Assembly (NCBI RefSeq): GCF_900585905.1 | Contig: NZ_UTVH01000095.1 | Coordinates: 1-64,000 of the forward strand | Direction of reading: 5' to 3' | Length of the DNA stretch: 64,000 nucleotides | Origin: Pseudomonas viridiflava | GTDB lineage: Bacteria; Pseudomonadota; Gammaproteobacteria; Pseudomonadales; Pseudomonadaceae | Shown: one piece after another, positions 17,987 through 26,394 of the stretch | Layout: each line of letters begins with the position of its first letter | How positions within the stretch are numbered: position 1 is the first letter of the stretch | Position numbers and translations under genes: made by a program | Notes under the pieces: model-generated | Database searches by the model: none | Seen by the model: the letters and a program-made list of their open reading frames with translations, nothing else | Told to the model about the DNA's origin: nothing

Positions 17987-18480
17987 GGGTAACCCTCCAG
18001 CATTTTGGCCACGGTGCCAGGCTGCACGTTGCCAAAGGTTTCATCGTCGACCATCACGGCCGGAGCCTTGTCGCAGTTGCCCAGGCAGCAGACCGGCAAC
18101 AGCGTGAAGCGACCGTCGGCGGTGGTCTGGCCTGGCGCAATGCCCAGGGAATTCTGGATTTCTTCGACCACTGATTCGTGACCGGCAATGAAACAGACCA
18201 TGCTGTTGCAGACGCGAATGATGTGGCGACCCACCGGCTGGCGGAAGATCTGGCTGTAGAAGGTCGCTACGCCTTCAACGTCGCTGGCCGGGATGCCGAG
18301 CATTTCGCCGATGGCGTAGATCGCGCCGTCAGGGACCCAGCCGCGCTCCTTCTGCACGATCTTCAAGGCTTCGATGGACGCCGCTCGCGGGTCCTCATAG
18401 TGATGCAGCTCATGCTCGATGGCCGAGCGCTCGGTTTCGCTCAGGGCGAAACGGTCTGTCTGGATAAGCGGGCTGTTCAT
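17983..18480 (-). CDS. nuoE: NADH-quinone oxidoreductase subunit E (2Fe-2S)
   Basis: 165 residues with a thioredoxin-like fold. The N1a cluster ligands are Cys91 and Cys96 (VCNSMVC) and Cys132 and Cys136 (CCLGNC). It partners NuoF. It starts 2 bases after the nuoCD stop and overlaps nuoF, so the three are likely translated together. Confidence 0.97.
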   Translation of the reverse strand: MNSPLIQTDRFALSETERSAIEHELHHYEDPRAASIEALKIVQKERGWVPDGAIYAIGEMLGIPASDVEGVATFYSQIFRQPVGRHIIRVCNSMVCFIAGHESVVEEIQNSLGIAPGQTTADGRFTLLPVCCLGNCDKAPAVMVDDETFGNVQPGTVAKMLEGYP

Positions 18481-18482
18481 GC

Positions 18483-20264
18483 TTAGCGGTCCACGTCGGC
18501 CATAACGAAATCGATACTACCCAGGTACGCGATCAAGTCCGCGACCATGCTGCCTTTGATCACCGAAGGGATCTGCTGCAGATGCGGGAAGCTTGGGGTG
18601 CGAATCCGGGTACGGTAGCTCATGGTGCCGCCGTCGCTCGTCAGGTAATAACTGTTGATGCCCTTGGTCGCTTCGATCATCTGGAAGGATTCGTTGGCCG
18701 GCATGACCGGGCCCCACGAAACCTGCAGAAAGTGGGTGATCAGGGTTTCGATATGCTGCAGCGTGCGCTCCTTGGGCGGCGGCGTAGTGAGCGGGTGGTC
18801 CGCCTTGTACGGGCCGGCCGGCATGTTGCGCAGGCACTGGTCGATGATCTTGATGCTCTGGCGCATTTCTTCCACGCGCACGATGCAGCGGTCGTAGGCG
18901 TCGCCATTGGCTGCCAGCGGCACTTCGAATTCGAAGTTTTCGTAGCCCGAATACGGGCGCGCCTTGCGCAGGTCAAAATCCAGGCCCGTGGCACGCAGGC
19001 TCGGCCCGGTCACGCCCCATTCCAGCGCTTCTTTGGTGTTGTAGGCCGCAACGCCGACCGTTCGGCCTTTCAGAATGCTGTTCTGCAACGCAGCCTTGGT
19101 GTATTCGTCCAGGCGCTTGGGCAGCCAGTCGACGAAATCCTTGACCAGTTTTTCCCAGCCGCGAGGCAGGTCATGAGCGACGCCGCCGATGCGGAACCAG
19201 GCCGGGTGCAGGCGGAAACCGGTAATGGCCTCGATCACGGTGTACGCCTTCTGCCGGTCGGTGAAGGTAAAGAACACCGGCGTCATGGCGCCCACGTCCT
19301 GGATGTAGGTCCCCAGGAACAGCAGGTGGCTGGTGATGCGGAAGAACTCGGTCATCATGATGCGGATGGTGTTGACCCGATCCGGCACGGTGATGCCAGC
19401 GAGTTTTTCCACCGACAGCACGTAGGGCAGGTTATTCATCACCCCGCCCAGATAGTCGATCCGGTCGGTGTAGGGAATATAGCTGTGCCACGACTGGCGT
19501 TCGCCCATCTTCTCGGCACCACGGTGGTGGTAGCCGATGTCCGGGACGCAGTCGACGATTTCTTCACCGTCCAGCTGCAGGATGATGCGAAAGGCACCGT
19601 GGGCCGAAGGGTGGTTCGGGCCCAGGTTGAGGAACATGTAGTCCTCGTTGGTCCCTGAACGCTTCATGCCCCAGGCTTCCGGGTTGAAACGGGCGGCTTC
19701 TTCTTCCAGCTGCTGCTTGGCCAGCGTCAGGCTGTAGGGGTCGAATTCGGTGGCGCGGGCAGGGAAGTCCTTGCGCAGCGGGTGACCTTCCCAGGTGGGC
19801 GGCATCATGATGCGAGTCAGATGCGGGTGGCCGGGGAAGTCGATGCCGAACATGTCCCAGACTTCGCGTTCGTACCAGTTGGCGTTGGGCCAGATTCCGG
19901 TAACGGTCGGCAGGCTGAGATCGCTCTCGGACAGCGCAACCTTGATCATCACGTCGCTGTTACGCTCAATCGACATCAGATGGTAGAAAACGCTGAAATC
20001 CGCCGCGGGCAAGCCTTGGCGCTTGGTGCGCAGACGTTCGTCCATGCCATGCAGGTCGTACAGCATGACGTAGGGCTTGGGCAACTGACGCAGACAGGTC
20101 AGCACCTCGATCAGCCGCGCACGCTGGACCCAGAGCACCGGCATCCCGGTGCGGGTTGGCTGGGCGGTAAACGCCTCAGGGCCGAAACGGTTGTTCAATT
20201 CCACGACGACGTCTTGGTCGTCAGCCTTGTAAGGCGGGATGTACAGAGCACTGCCTGTAGTCAT
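18483..20264 (-). CDS. nuoCD: Fused NADH-quinone oxidoreductase subunit C/D
   Basis: 593 residues: an N-terminal NuoC part (about 1-185, with WYEREVWDMFGIDFPGHP) fused to NuoD (about 200-593, with LNLGPNHPSAHGAFR and the C-terminal DFVMADVDR). In NuoD the conserved His in NHPSAHG and a Tyr line the quinone head-group site. The fusion is normal for gammaproteobacteria. The gap to nuoB is 74 bases. Confidence 0.97.
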   Translation of the reverse strand: MTTGSALYIPPYKADDQDVVVELNNRFGPEAFTAQPTRTGMPVLWVQRARLIEVLTCLRQLPKPYVMLYDLHGMDERLRTKRQGLPAADFSVFYHLMSIERNSDVMIKVALSESDLSLPTVTGIWPNANWYEREVWDMFGIDFPGHPHLTRIMMPPTWEGHPLRKDFPARATEFDPYSLTLAKQQLEEEAARFNPEAWGMKRSGTNEDYMFLNLGPNHPSAHGAFRIILQLDGEEIVDCVPDIGYHHRGAEKMGERQSWHSYIPYTDRIDYLGGVMNNLPYVLSVEKLAGITVPDRVNTIRIMMTEFFRITSHLLFLGTYIQDVGAMTPVFFTFTDRQKAYTVIEAITGFRLHPAWFRIGGVAHDLPRGWEKLVKDFVDWLPKRLDEYTKAALQNSILKGRTVGVAAYNTKEALEWGVTGPSLRATGLDFDLRKARPYSGYENFEFEVPLAANGDAYDRCIVRVEEMRQSIKIIDQCLRNMPAGPYKADHPLTTPPPKERTLQHIETLITHFLQVSWGPVMPANESFQMIEATKGINSYYLTSDGGTMSYRTRIRTPSFPHLQQIPSVIKGSMVADLIAYLGSIDFVMADVDR

Positions 20265-20338
20265 GATTTTTTATCGCTTTGGGTCAACGTAAAGAATGAA
20301 GCCAGCTGCTCGTCTCTATGACAGGAACAGGTAGCGGA

Positions 20339-21019
20339 TCAGACTTCGTCGGGGCTGCGCAGGTTGGTGACTGCGATTCGCTGTTCGCGGCGCTGTTCCT
20401 TTTGCGATGGCATGTCGGCGCGGTAAACGCCTTGATCGCCAACGACCCAGGAAAGCGGTCGACGCTCCTGTCCGATGGATTCCTGCAACAGCATCAAGCC
20501 TTGCAGAAAAGCTTCTGGACGGGGCGGGCAGCCGGGCACGTAGACATCCACCGGGAGGAATTTATCAACCCCTTGAACCACGGAATAGATGTCGTACATG
20601 CCACCCGAATTGGCACAGGCGCCCATGGAGATGACCCATTTCGGTTCCAGCATCTGTTCATACAGGCGCTGAATGATCGGGGCCATTTTCAGAAACGGGG
20701 TACCGGCGATAACCATGAAATCCGCCTGACGCGGCGATGCCCGGATGACTTCGGCGCCAAAGCGGGCGATGTCGTGGGGCGCCGTGAAGGCGGTGGTCAT
20801 TTCCACATAGCAGCACGACAGACCGAAGTTATACGGCCACAAGGAGTTTTTACGCCCCCAGTTGACCGCACCGTTCAGCACGTCTTCAAGCTTGCCCATG
20901 TAGATATTTTTGTGGACTTGATCTTCTAGCGGGTCGGAAACAGTTTCCCGTTTGCCGATTGGATACTCTTCATTGGGAGCATCCGGGTCGATCCTGGTGA
21001 GATTATATTGCATCGCCAA
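20339..21019 (-). CDS. nuoB: NADH-quinone oxidoreductase subunit B (cluster N2)
   Basis: 226 residues. The terminal 4Fe-4S cluster N2, direct electron donor to quinone, is bound by the tandem Cys69-Cys70 (LSCCYVEM), Cys135 (GACANSGG) and Cys164 (VPGCPPRPEA). The hydrophilic C-terminal tail past residue 200 is rich in Arg and Gln, as in relatives. It follows nuoA by 4 bases. Confidence 0.97.
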   Translation of the reverse strand: MAMQYNLTRIDPDAPNEEYPIGKRETVSDPLEDQVHKNIYMGKLEDVLNGAVNWGRKNSLWPYNFGLSCCYVEMTTAFTAPHDIARFGAEVIRASPRQADFMVIAGTPFLKMAPIIQRLYEQMLEPKWVISMGACANSGGMYDIYSVVQGVDKFLPVDVYVPGCPPRPEAFLQGLMLLQESIGQERRPLSWVVGDQGVYRADMPSQKEQRREQRIAVTNLRSPDEV

Positions 21020-21023
21020 AGCC

Positions 21024-21437
21024 TCATTGTTTCAGCTTCGCTTGCCGATTACGGCGACCTTCAGGAGCCCAATCCAGCGCTCCAACCCGCCATAGGTAGA
21101 CAAGACCTGCCAACAGAATTGCTATGAAAACGAGTGCTTCGACGAATCCGGTCCAGCCGCTTTCGCGGACGGACACAGACCAGGCAAAGAGATAGAGGGC
21201 TTCGATGTCGAAGATCACGAAAAGCATCGCGACCAGATAGAATTTTGCCGAAAGGCGAAGACGCGCACCGCCGGTGGGCAGCATGCCCGACTCGAACGGT
21301 TCATTTTTGCTGCGGCCCCAGGCCTTGCTGCCCAGCAGGCTCGAAACACCGAGCATGAAGGCACACAGGCCAATCACGCCCAAAAGGAAAATGGCGAAGC
21401 CCCAATTGTGGGCGATCAGACCTGTCGATTCGGACAT
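21024..21437 (-). CDS. nuoA: NADH-quinone oxidoreductase subunit A
   Basis: 137 residues from ATG 21437 (MSESTGLIAH); an in-frame ATG eight codons upstream is less likely because AAGGAA lies at proper spacing before the chosen one. Three membrane helices flank the conserved loop SKNEPFESGMLP and the segment FYLVAMLFVIFDIEALYLF with its functionally important acidic residues. First gene of the 13-gene nuo operon, so the promoter should lie in the AT-rich stretch upstream. Confidence 0.97.
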   Translation of the reverse strand: MSESTGLIAHNWGFAIFLLGVIGLCAFMLGVSSLLGSKAWGRSKNEPFESGMLPTGGARLRLSAKFYLVAMLFVIFDIEALYLFAWSVSVRESGWTGFVEALVFIAILLAGLVYLWRVGALDWAPEGRRNRQAKLKQ

Positions 21438-21697
21438 GCGGCATTCCTTGACAGAGATCAATGGTCTCTGAGCTTGAAAAGAGTATAGGCAGCGACGTTA
21501 TGTCGCAGCGACATCAATTTCGATGATTTTATGTGCAAACCCGGTGCAAGTAAATTTTCTATATCAAATTAATTTGCGCAATTAATCACTTACGCACGGC
21601 GACGAGGCGCTTGGGGCAGGCGGGGCAGGCGTTGGCGGGGGATTTGACTAATTATGTTCGGTTGTGAAAAGTCGCGCTACAAGCAGCCTTTTCTAAA

Positions 21698-21712
21698 TGA
21701 TAATAAGTATCA
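21698..21712. promoter_or_regulatory. Fur-box-like operator
   Basis: TGATAATAAGTATCA matches the 7-1-7 Fur consensus TGATAATNATTATCA at 13 of 14 fixed positions, and the palindrome extends outward to AAATGATA / TATCATTT. It is 261 bases upstream of nuoA and not close to any other start codon, so the target is unclear: the nuo operon, or an unannotated transcript read rightwards. Confidence 0.65.
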
Positions 21713-21850
21713 TTTGTTATTGTGGATTATAAGTTGCTTGCCCGGAGTGTGGAGTCGAGTTAGTTGTAGAGAGCGGTGCCTGCCCTCAGGTCGCAGATTG
21801 GGCATTCCAGCGCTGCGAACACACTTCAGTTCGAGGTGGAACCGGCTGAC

Positions 21851-21962
21851 GTGGGACCGGCTTTAGCCGGGAAGACACCGGGACGGTCACTGACATAGGT
21901 GGCCAGAAATACCGCTTTCCCGGCTAAAGCCGGTCCCACGTCCACCTCAGCCGGTCCCACGT
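21851..21962. repeat. REP pair (inverted) with a third partial copy
   Basis: GTGGGACCGGCTTTAGCCGG starts at 21851 and its inverted copy CCGGCTAAAGCCGGTCCCAC ends at 21939; a shortened third copy, CAGCCGGTCCCAC, ends near 21960. Each unit is itself hairpin-forming. This is the common Pseudomonas REP/BIME arrangement in intergenic DNA, here past the 3' end of aceA. Confidence 0.85.
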
Positions 21963-22023
21963 CGTCAGCTCCGCTTGCGGGCGACGGTAAAATCGCCAAT
22001 ACAATCAGCCTGGCAACTGACCC

Positions 22024-23349
22024 TCAATGAAACTGTTCTTCCTCAGTCGAACCGGTCAGGGCCGTCACTGATGACGCGCCGCCCTGGATCACGGTGGTCA
22101 TGTCATCGAAGTAGCCAGTGCCCACTTCCTGCTGGTGCGCCACAAAGGTGTAGCCCTTGGCGGCGTCGGCGAACTCCTGTTCCTGCAGTTTGACGTAGGC
22201 GGTCATGTCATTGCGCGCATAGTCGTGGGCCAGGTTGAACATGCTGTGCCACATGTTGTGAATACCCGCCAGGGTGATGAACTGATGCTTGTAGCCCATT
22301 GCCGACAGCTCGCGCTGGAATTTGGCGATGGTCGCGTCGTCCAGGTTTTTCTTCCAGTTGAAAGACGGTGAGCAGTTGTATGACAGCAACTGGTCGGGGT
22401 ATTGCTTCTTGATCGCTTCAGCGAAACGCCGTGCCTCATCCAGATCCGGCTTGGCGGTTTCACACCAGATCAGGTCCGCGTAGGGCGCATAAGCCAAGCC
22501 ACGGGAAATGGCCTGATCAAGACCGGCGCGCACTTTGTAAAAGCCTTCATGGGTGCGTGTGCCGGTGACAAACGGCTGGTCATACGGATCGCAGTCGGAA
22601 GTCAGCAGATCTGCGGCGTTGGCGTCGGTGCGTGCCAGAATGATCGTCGGCACGCCTGCAACATCAGCCGCCAGACGCGCGGCCACCAGCTTTTGAATCG
22701 CTTCCTGAGTGGGGACCAAAACTTTGCCCCCCATGTGCCCGCACTTTTTCACCGACGCCAGCTGATCTTCGAAGTGCACCCCGGCAGCGCCCGCTTCGAT
22801 CATGTTCTTCATCAGTTCATAGGCATTGAGCACGCCGCCAAAGCCCGCTTCGGCATCGGCCACAATGGGAGCGAAATAGTCGATGTAGCCTTCATCGCCA
22901 GGATTCTTGCCCGCTTTCCACTGAATCTGGTCTGCGCGCCGGAACGCATTGTTGATGCGTTTGACCACGGTGGGCACTGAGTCCACCGGGTAGAGCGACT
23001 GATCCGGGTACATCGACTCTGCCGAATTGTTATCGGCCGCAACCTGCCAGCCCGACAGGTAGATGGCCTGGATGCCAGCCTTGACCTGCTGCACCGCCTG
23101 ACCCCCGGTGAGGGCACCCATGCAGTTGACGAAATCCTTGTCCGGACGGAACGACGGTCTGGCACCTTGCGTCACCAGGTTCCACAGCTTTTGCGCGCCG
23201 TTGCGGGCGAACGTATGTTCAGGCTGAACCGAGCCACGCAAGCGCACGACATCAGCAGCGCAATAGGTGCGGGTGACATTGTTCCAGCGCGGATTTTCAG
23301 CCCAGTCCTTTTCCAGAGCCGCTATTTGTTGTTCGCGTGTCAGTGCCAT
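22024..23349 (-). CDS. aceA: Isocitrate lyase
   Basis: 441 residues from ATG 23349 (MALTREQQ), preceded by AAAGGGG; the frame stays open upstream but that part is not family sequence. It splits isocitrate into succinate and glyoxylate, first step of the glyoxylate shunt, needed on acetate and fatty acids. The active-site signature KKCGHMGG is at 201-208, with catalytic Cys203; other conserved stretches are DAEAGFGGVLNAYELMK and LSYNCSPSFNW. Regulation probably acts in the long upstream region, which holds a 26-bp palindrome. The 441-residue form is the usual one in fluorescent pseudomonads; P. aeruginosa has a longer type. Confidence 0.96.
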   Translation of the reverse strand: MALTREQQIAALEKDWAENPRWNNVTRTYCAADVVRLRGSVQPEHTFARNGAQKLWNLVTQGARPSFRPDKDFVNCMGALTGGQAVQQVKAGIQAIYLSGWQVAADNNSAESMYPDQSLYPVDSVPTVVKRINNAFRRADQIQWKAGKNPGDEGYIDYFAPIVADAEAGFGGVLNAYELMKNMIEAGAAGVHFEDQLASVKKCGHMGGKVLVPTQEAIQKLVAARLAADVAGVPTIILARTDANAADLLTSDCDPYDQPFVTGTRTHEGFYKVRAGLDQAISRGLAYAPYADLIWCETAKPDLDEARRFAEAIKKQYPDQLLSYNCSPSFNWKKNLDDATIAKFQRELSAMGYKHQFITLAGIHNMWHSMFNLAHDYARNDMTAYVKLQEQEFADAAKGYTFVAHQQEVGTGYFDDMTTVIQGGASSVTALTGSTEEEQFH

Positions 23350-23853
23350 GAGCCAAACCCCTTTCACATAGGTGGTATTGAAGTGTCGTGCTCCGTCGCA
23401 CGCCTCTGCACTGAGGCGCTTCGACTGCTCGCCAGTAGGCCTGTCGACCGGGTTCGGGGGATCGGGCTGGTGAAGGTCGTCCGAGGTGTAGGCGGGCAAT
23501 TTTCGGCCGCGGCCGGCATGAGCGAGCAAGCCTGAGCAGGCCTGTTCGCAATCACCGGCAGCCTGCCGAACGACTGATTGACGCCTCGTCCCTGGGGACA
23601 ACTTCGATCCAGTCGCAATCTCGTCAAACTGCCTTGTGGGCGGCGGGGACACAGATCGGCTCGCAGGATGGGAGGGTCGATCCGCAGGCGCTTTTCAGCG
23701 CCTCTGATTAGCGGGAGCGGGGCAATCATGCCTCGCCGGTTTTACCTCGTCAAACGGTTTGTAGTGCTTTTTTAAAAGCACTACATATTTGTCTGGAGGA
23801 GACTGCGCGGTCAGTTTTCGGCCCATTAGTGCTGGTCTTGCTGCCGTCCCTCG
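23350..23853. other. Long upstream region of aceA
   Basis: 504 bases between the aceA start and the end of the secretin-like gene, with no credible reading frame. Apart from the palindrome at 23760-23785 and a GC-rich stretch, no promoter could be fixed by eye. No clear terminator for the secretin-like gene is visible here. Confidence 0.6.
23760..23785. promoter_or_regulatory. Perfect 26-bp palindrome, candidate aceA operator
   Basis: TGTAGTGCTTTT and AAAAGCACTACA are perfect complements around a TT centre, 411 bases upstream of aceA. The TGTAGT/ACTACA ends resemble half-sites of the RpiR-family regulators HexR and RccR, which respond to KDPG in Pseudomonas; RccR is reported to control aceA. 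The spacing is larger than I recall for HexR, so the assignment is an inference. Confidence 0.45.
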
Positions 23854-24597
23854 TCAGTCCAAGGTCTGCACCATAACGCGCAGGGTCATGTCCGCTCGAC
23901 CTTGGGTGGAGTAGCGTTGGGCGTTGCCTTGCTGGTCCGCCACTGACTGATCGCTTGCGGCCGCCAGGGTGATCCATTCGCCAATGCGGCCGCTGACCTG
24001 GCTGTCAGTGCTTTGCACCTTGAAGGCGTCGGGCCTTTCCTGGCTGACGCGGTCGTGGTTGGTGCTGATGTTCAGTTGCACGGTGTCGCCGGTGATGCTG
24101 GCAGTGACGTAGAAACCCTGGGTGACGTTGCGGTACTCGGTGTTGCTCTGTGCGTAACCGTAGTTGTCGGTGCGCGAGGTCGTGACCGGTACGCTCTGGC
24201 CTACCTGAATCAGCGCAGGCTTGCCTTCGCTGGCCTGAATCTGCTGGACTCCACCTTCGCGGCTGCTGGTGCCGTAGTTGATCACCCGGGACGCGTTGCC
24301 GCTGGCACCATTGCTCTGCGAGCTGTCGCTGGTGTCAACGCTGATCAGCAGGCGTTTGGGCGCGGTGTCCAGCTGGGTGATGAGGGCGCGTAGTTCATCG
24401 ATCTTGCCGGGCTCGGCGTTGACGATCAACTGGTTGTTGTAGGCGCTGACAGAGCCATCCGCACCGATAAAGGACTTGGCCACCGCCAGCAGCTCGTCAC
24501 TGGTGCGGTAGTTGAGCGGCACGACTTCTGTAGCGGCCAGCGCATTGGCGCTACATATGACCAGCAACAGGGTAAGCAGGGTGCGCAGAAACATCAT
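23854..24597 (-). CDS. Small secretin-like protein with an N-domain, no full pore
   Basis: 247 residues. A signal peptide (1-22, ending NALAA) is followed by one secretin N-domain-like module (about 23-90: VPLNYRTSDELLAVAKSF, then NNQLIVNAEPGKIDELRALI) of the NolW/N1 type. A Ser/Gly/Asn linker leads to a beta-rich half (GFYVTASITGDTVQLNIS, RIGEWITLAA) that resembles parts of a secretin beta-domain but is much too short for a gated pore. Full secretins exceed 400 residues. It is an orphan: no other secretion gene is nearby. Function unknown; it could be a chaperone-like or outer-membrane lipoprotein-independent assembly factor. Confidence 0.8.
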   Translation of the reverse strand: MMFLRTLLTLLLVICSANALAATEVVPLNYRTSDELLAVAKSFIGADGSVSAYNNQLIVNAEPGKIDELRALITQLDTAPKRLLISVDTSDSSQSNGASGNASRVINYGTSSREGGVQQIQASEGKPALIQVGQSVPVTTSRTDNYGYAQSNTEYRNVTQGFYVTASITGDTVQLNISTNHDRVSQERPDAFKVQSTDSQVSGRIGEWITLAAASDQSVADQQGNAQRYSTQGRADMTLRVMVQTLD

Positions 24598-24749
24598 TCA
24601 TCCTCCACAAGGCGTGTCGCATTGGCGACAGGTTTGCCAGTTTGTCGGCCTGTGGCGGCACAAGTTGAATGCCTTACAGCAAAACGCCCCGCCTGTGCGC
24701 TCAGGCAGGTTGATGCCGGAGTGAACGGGCGGGGCGTCGACAGCGGATG

Positions 24750-25175
24750 TCAGCCTGCGCTGCGCGTCATGTTGACGTGGGGCAGGCCTGCCTCGAGAAA
24801 CTCTTCACTGACCACAATGAAGCCAAACTGCTCGTAGAACGCTACGGCCTGAACCTGGGCGCTGAGCTTTTGCTGCTTGAGACCGCGACGTTCGGCTTCC
24901 GCAATCACAGCGCTGAGCAATGCCTCGCCCACTTTCATGTTGCGCCAGTCCTTGAGCACGGAGAGACGGCCGATCTCACCGTCGAGCAGCAGTCGCGCAG
25001 TGCCTATGGCGTAGTCCTCTTCCTGCGCCAGAAAGTGAATCGCTGCATTGTCCTCGGCGTCCCATTCCAGCTCCGGCGGCACCGATTGCTCGGCAGTGAA
25101 CACCGAGTCGCGAATGCGACGGATGTCAGCGTTGTCCTTGTGCCAGTCAGCGATACGCACATTGGTTCTATTCAT
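24750..25175 (-). CDS. GNAT-family N-acetyltransferase
   Basis: 141 residues from ATG 25175 (MNRTNVRIADW). The GNAT fold is visible: GTARLLLDGEIGRLSVLKDWR (strand 4, motif A start), acetyl-CoA loop region RNMKVGEALLSAVIAEAERRG, and the motif B ending VAFYEQFGFIVVSEEF. It resembles the ElaA-like subgroup of small bacterial acetyltransferases; the substrate is unknown. The start lies inside the last codons of roxA (8-base overlap), so the two are probably co-translated. Confidence 0.88.
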   Translation of the reverse strand: MNRTNVRIADWHKDNADIRRIRDSVFTAEQSVPPELEWDAEDNAAIHFLAQEEDYAIGTARLLLDGEIGRLSVLKDWRNMKVGEALLSAVIAEAERRGLKQQKLSAQVQAVAFYEQFGFIVVSEEFLEAGLPHVNMTRSAG

Positions 25176-26334
25176 CGGCAAACCCCAGGCTTCCTTGTTT
25201 GACCAGCTCACAGAGCAGGTTGCGTCCTTCTTCATCGGCCAGCCATTGGCCGAGGTTGTCACTGTGCAGGGCATCGGCCGCGCAGATCAGTTTCAGCAGC
25301 TCGCGCAGGCTGCCCGGCAGCAGGCGGCTCTGCCCGCTGGCGAACAGTAGCAGGTCATCGTCCACTTCGGACCATGCCAGGCGCGCGCTTGGATTGCGAA
25401 TGAGAACGGCGCCCTGTTCCAGGCTGCTGAGCAGGTCCTGTTCCTCCAGTTCCGCGCCGGCGACCAGTTCCGGGTAGCGCGGTTCGGTCATGAACTGGCC
25501 GAACCAGGTCAGCAGCAGGCGCTCGTCACCCATGTGTTCGGCCAGCAGCGCCTTGAGGCGATCAAGGGCGTCGTGCTGAATCTGGTGCGGGTCACTCACC
25601 GGCTGCGCGTTGGCGTCGGTGTAGCGCTCTTCGTCAGGTATGAACTGGCCGAGGAAGTCGGTGAAGTGCGTCAGCACTTCGGCGGCACTTGGCGCGCGGA
25701 AACCGACCGAGTAAGTCAGGCATTCATCGACGGCCACGCCGCAGTGGGCCAGACGCGGAGGCAGGTAGAGCATGTCTCCCGGCTGCAGCGTCCACTCTTC
25801 GGTCATCTGGAAATCTGCCAGGATGCGCAAGTCGGTGTTCTGCAACAGCGGGCTTTCAGAGTCGCACATCTGGCCGATCTGCCAGTGACGCTGGCCGTGA
25901 CCCTGCAGCAGGAATACGTCGTAGTTGTCGTAATGCGGGCCGACGCCACCGCCGGGCGCGGCGTAGCTGACCATCACGTCGTCGATGCGCCAGCTCGGCA
26001 GAAAGCGGAACTGCTCAAGCAATTCACTGACTTCCGGGACGAACTGATCCACCGCCTGCACCAGCAGGGTCCAGTCAGTTTCCGGCAGCTTGCTGAACTC
26101 ATCTTCGGCGAACGGCCCGCGGCGCAGCTCCCAGGGGCGCTCGCCATTTTCGAGAACCAGACGCGATTCAACTTCTTCTTCCAGCGCCAGGCCAGCCAAC
26201 TCGTCCGGGTCAATCGGGCTTTGGAAATCAGCGATGGCCTGGCGAATCAGCAGCGGCTTTTTCTGCCAGTAATCGCGCATGAAGACGCGTGCGCTGATGC
26301 CGCCCAGAAGTTGCAAAGGAATGTCAGGATTCAT
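25168..26334 (-). CDS. roxA: Ribosomal oxygenase RoxA (50S protein uL16 arginine hydroxylase)
   Basis: 388 residues, JmjC/cupin family (YcfD). It is an Fe(II)- and 2-oxoglutarate-dependent enzyme that hydroxylates an arginine of ribosomal protein L16. Metal ligands are His134 and Asp136 (GPHYDNYDVF) and His197 (PPRLAHCGV), at positions equal to E. coli YcfD after offset. The C-terminal winged-helix part (about 280-388) is present. It follows purB with a terminator between; the GNAT gene overlaps its end. In E. coli it also lies beyond purB-hflD-mnmA, so the order is old. Confidence 0.92.
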   Translation of the reverse strand: MNPDIPLQLLGGISARVFMRDYWQKKPLLIRQAIADFQSPIDPDELAGLALEEEVESRLVLENGERPWELRRGPFAEDEFSKLPETDWTLLVQAVDQFVPEVSELLEQFRFLPSWRIDDVMVSYAAPGGGVGPHYDNYDVFLLQGHGQRHWQIGQMCDSESPLLQNTDLRILADFQMTEEWTLQPGDMLYLPPRLAHCGVAVDECLTYSVGFRAPSAAEVLTHFTDFLGQFIPDEERYTDANAQPVSDPHQIQHDALDRLKALLAEHMGDERLLLTWFGQFMTEPRYPELVAGAELEEQDLLSSLEQGAVLIRNPSARLAWSEVDDDLLLFASGQSRLLPGSLRELLKLICAADALHSDNLGQWLADEEGRNLLCELVKQGSLGFADE

Positions 26335-26352
26335 GTGTAAGCCCTTGAAATG

Positions 26353-26375
26353 AAAACGCCCGGCTCAGCCGGGCG
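26353..26375 (-). terminator. purB terminator
   Basis: On the minus strand CGCCCGGC pairs with GCCGGGCG around TGA and is followed by TTTTCATTTC. It lies in the 60-base gap between purB and roxA. Confidence 0.8.
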
Positions 26376-26394
26376 CCTTGCTGAATGCAGCGTG

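Larger units (their letters stand above)
21438..22023. other. Gene-free region between nuoA and aceA
   Basis: 586 bases without a credible gene. It holds, from the nuoA side, an inverted repeat GCGACGTTATGTCGC (21492-21506), a TATACT-like -10 for nuoA on the minus strand (complement of 21482-21487, weak), an AT-rich stretch 21515-21590, a G-rich run around 21610-21640, a Fur-box-like site at 21698-21712 and a REP pair at 21851-21940. The 70-codon frame at 21654-21866 has no RBS or recognisable fold. Confidence 0.7.

Noticed and set aside
21654..21866. A 70-codon frame beside the Fur box
   Set aside because: No ribosome site, no hydrophobic or domain pattern, and the frame runs into REP sequence.
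23578..23775. Short frames upstream of aceA
   Set aside because: Arg-rich shadow composition, no start-site support, and no conserved pattern.
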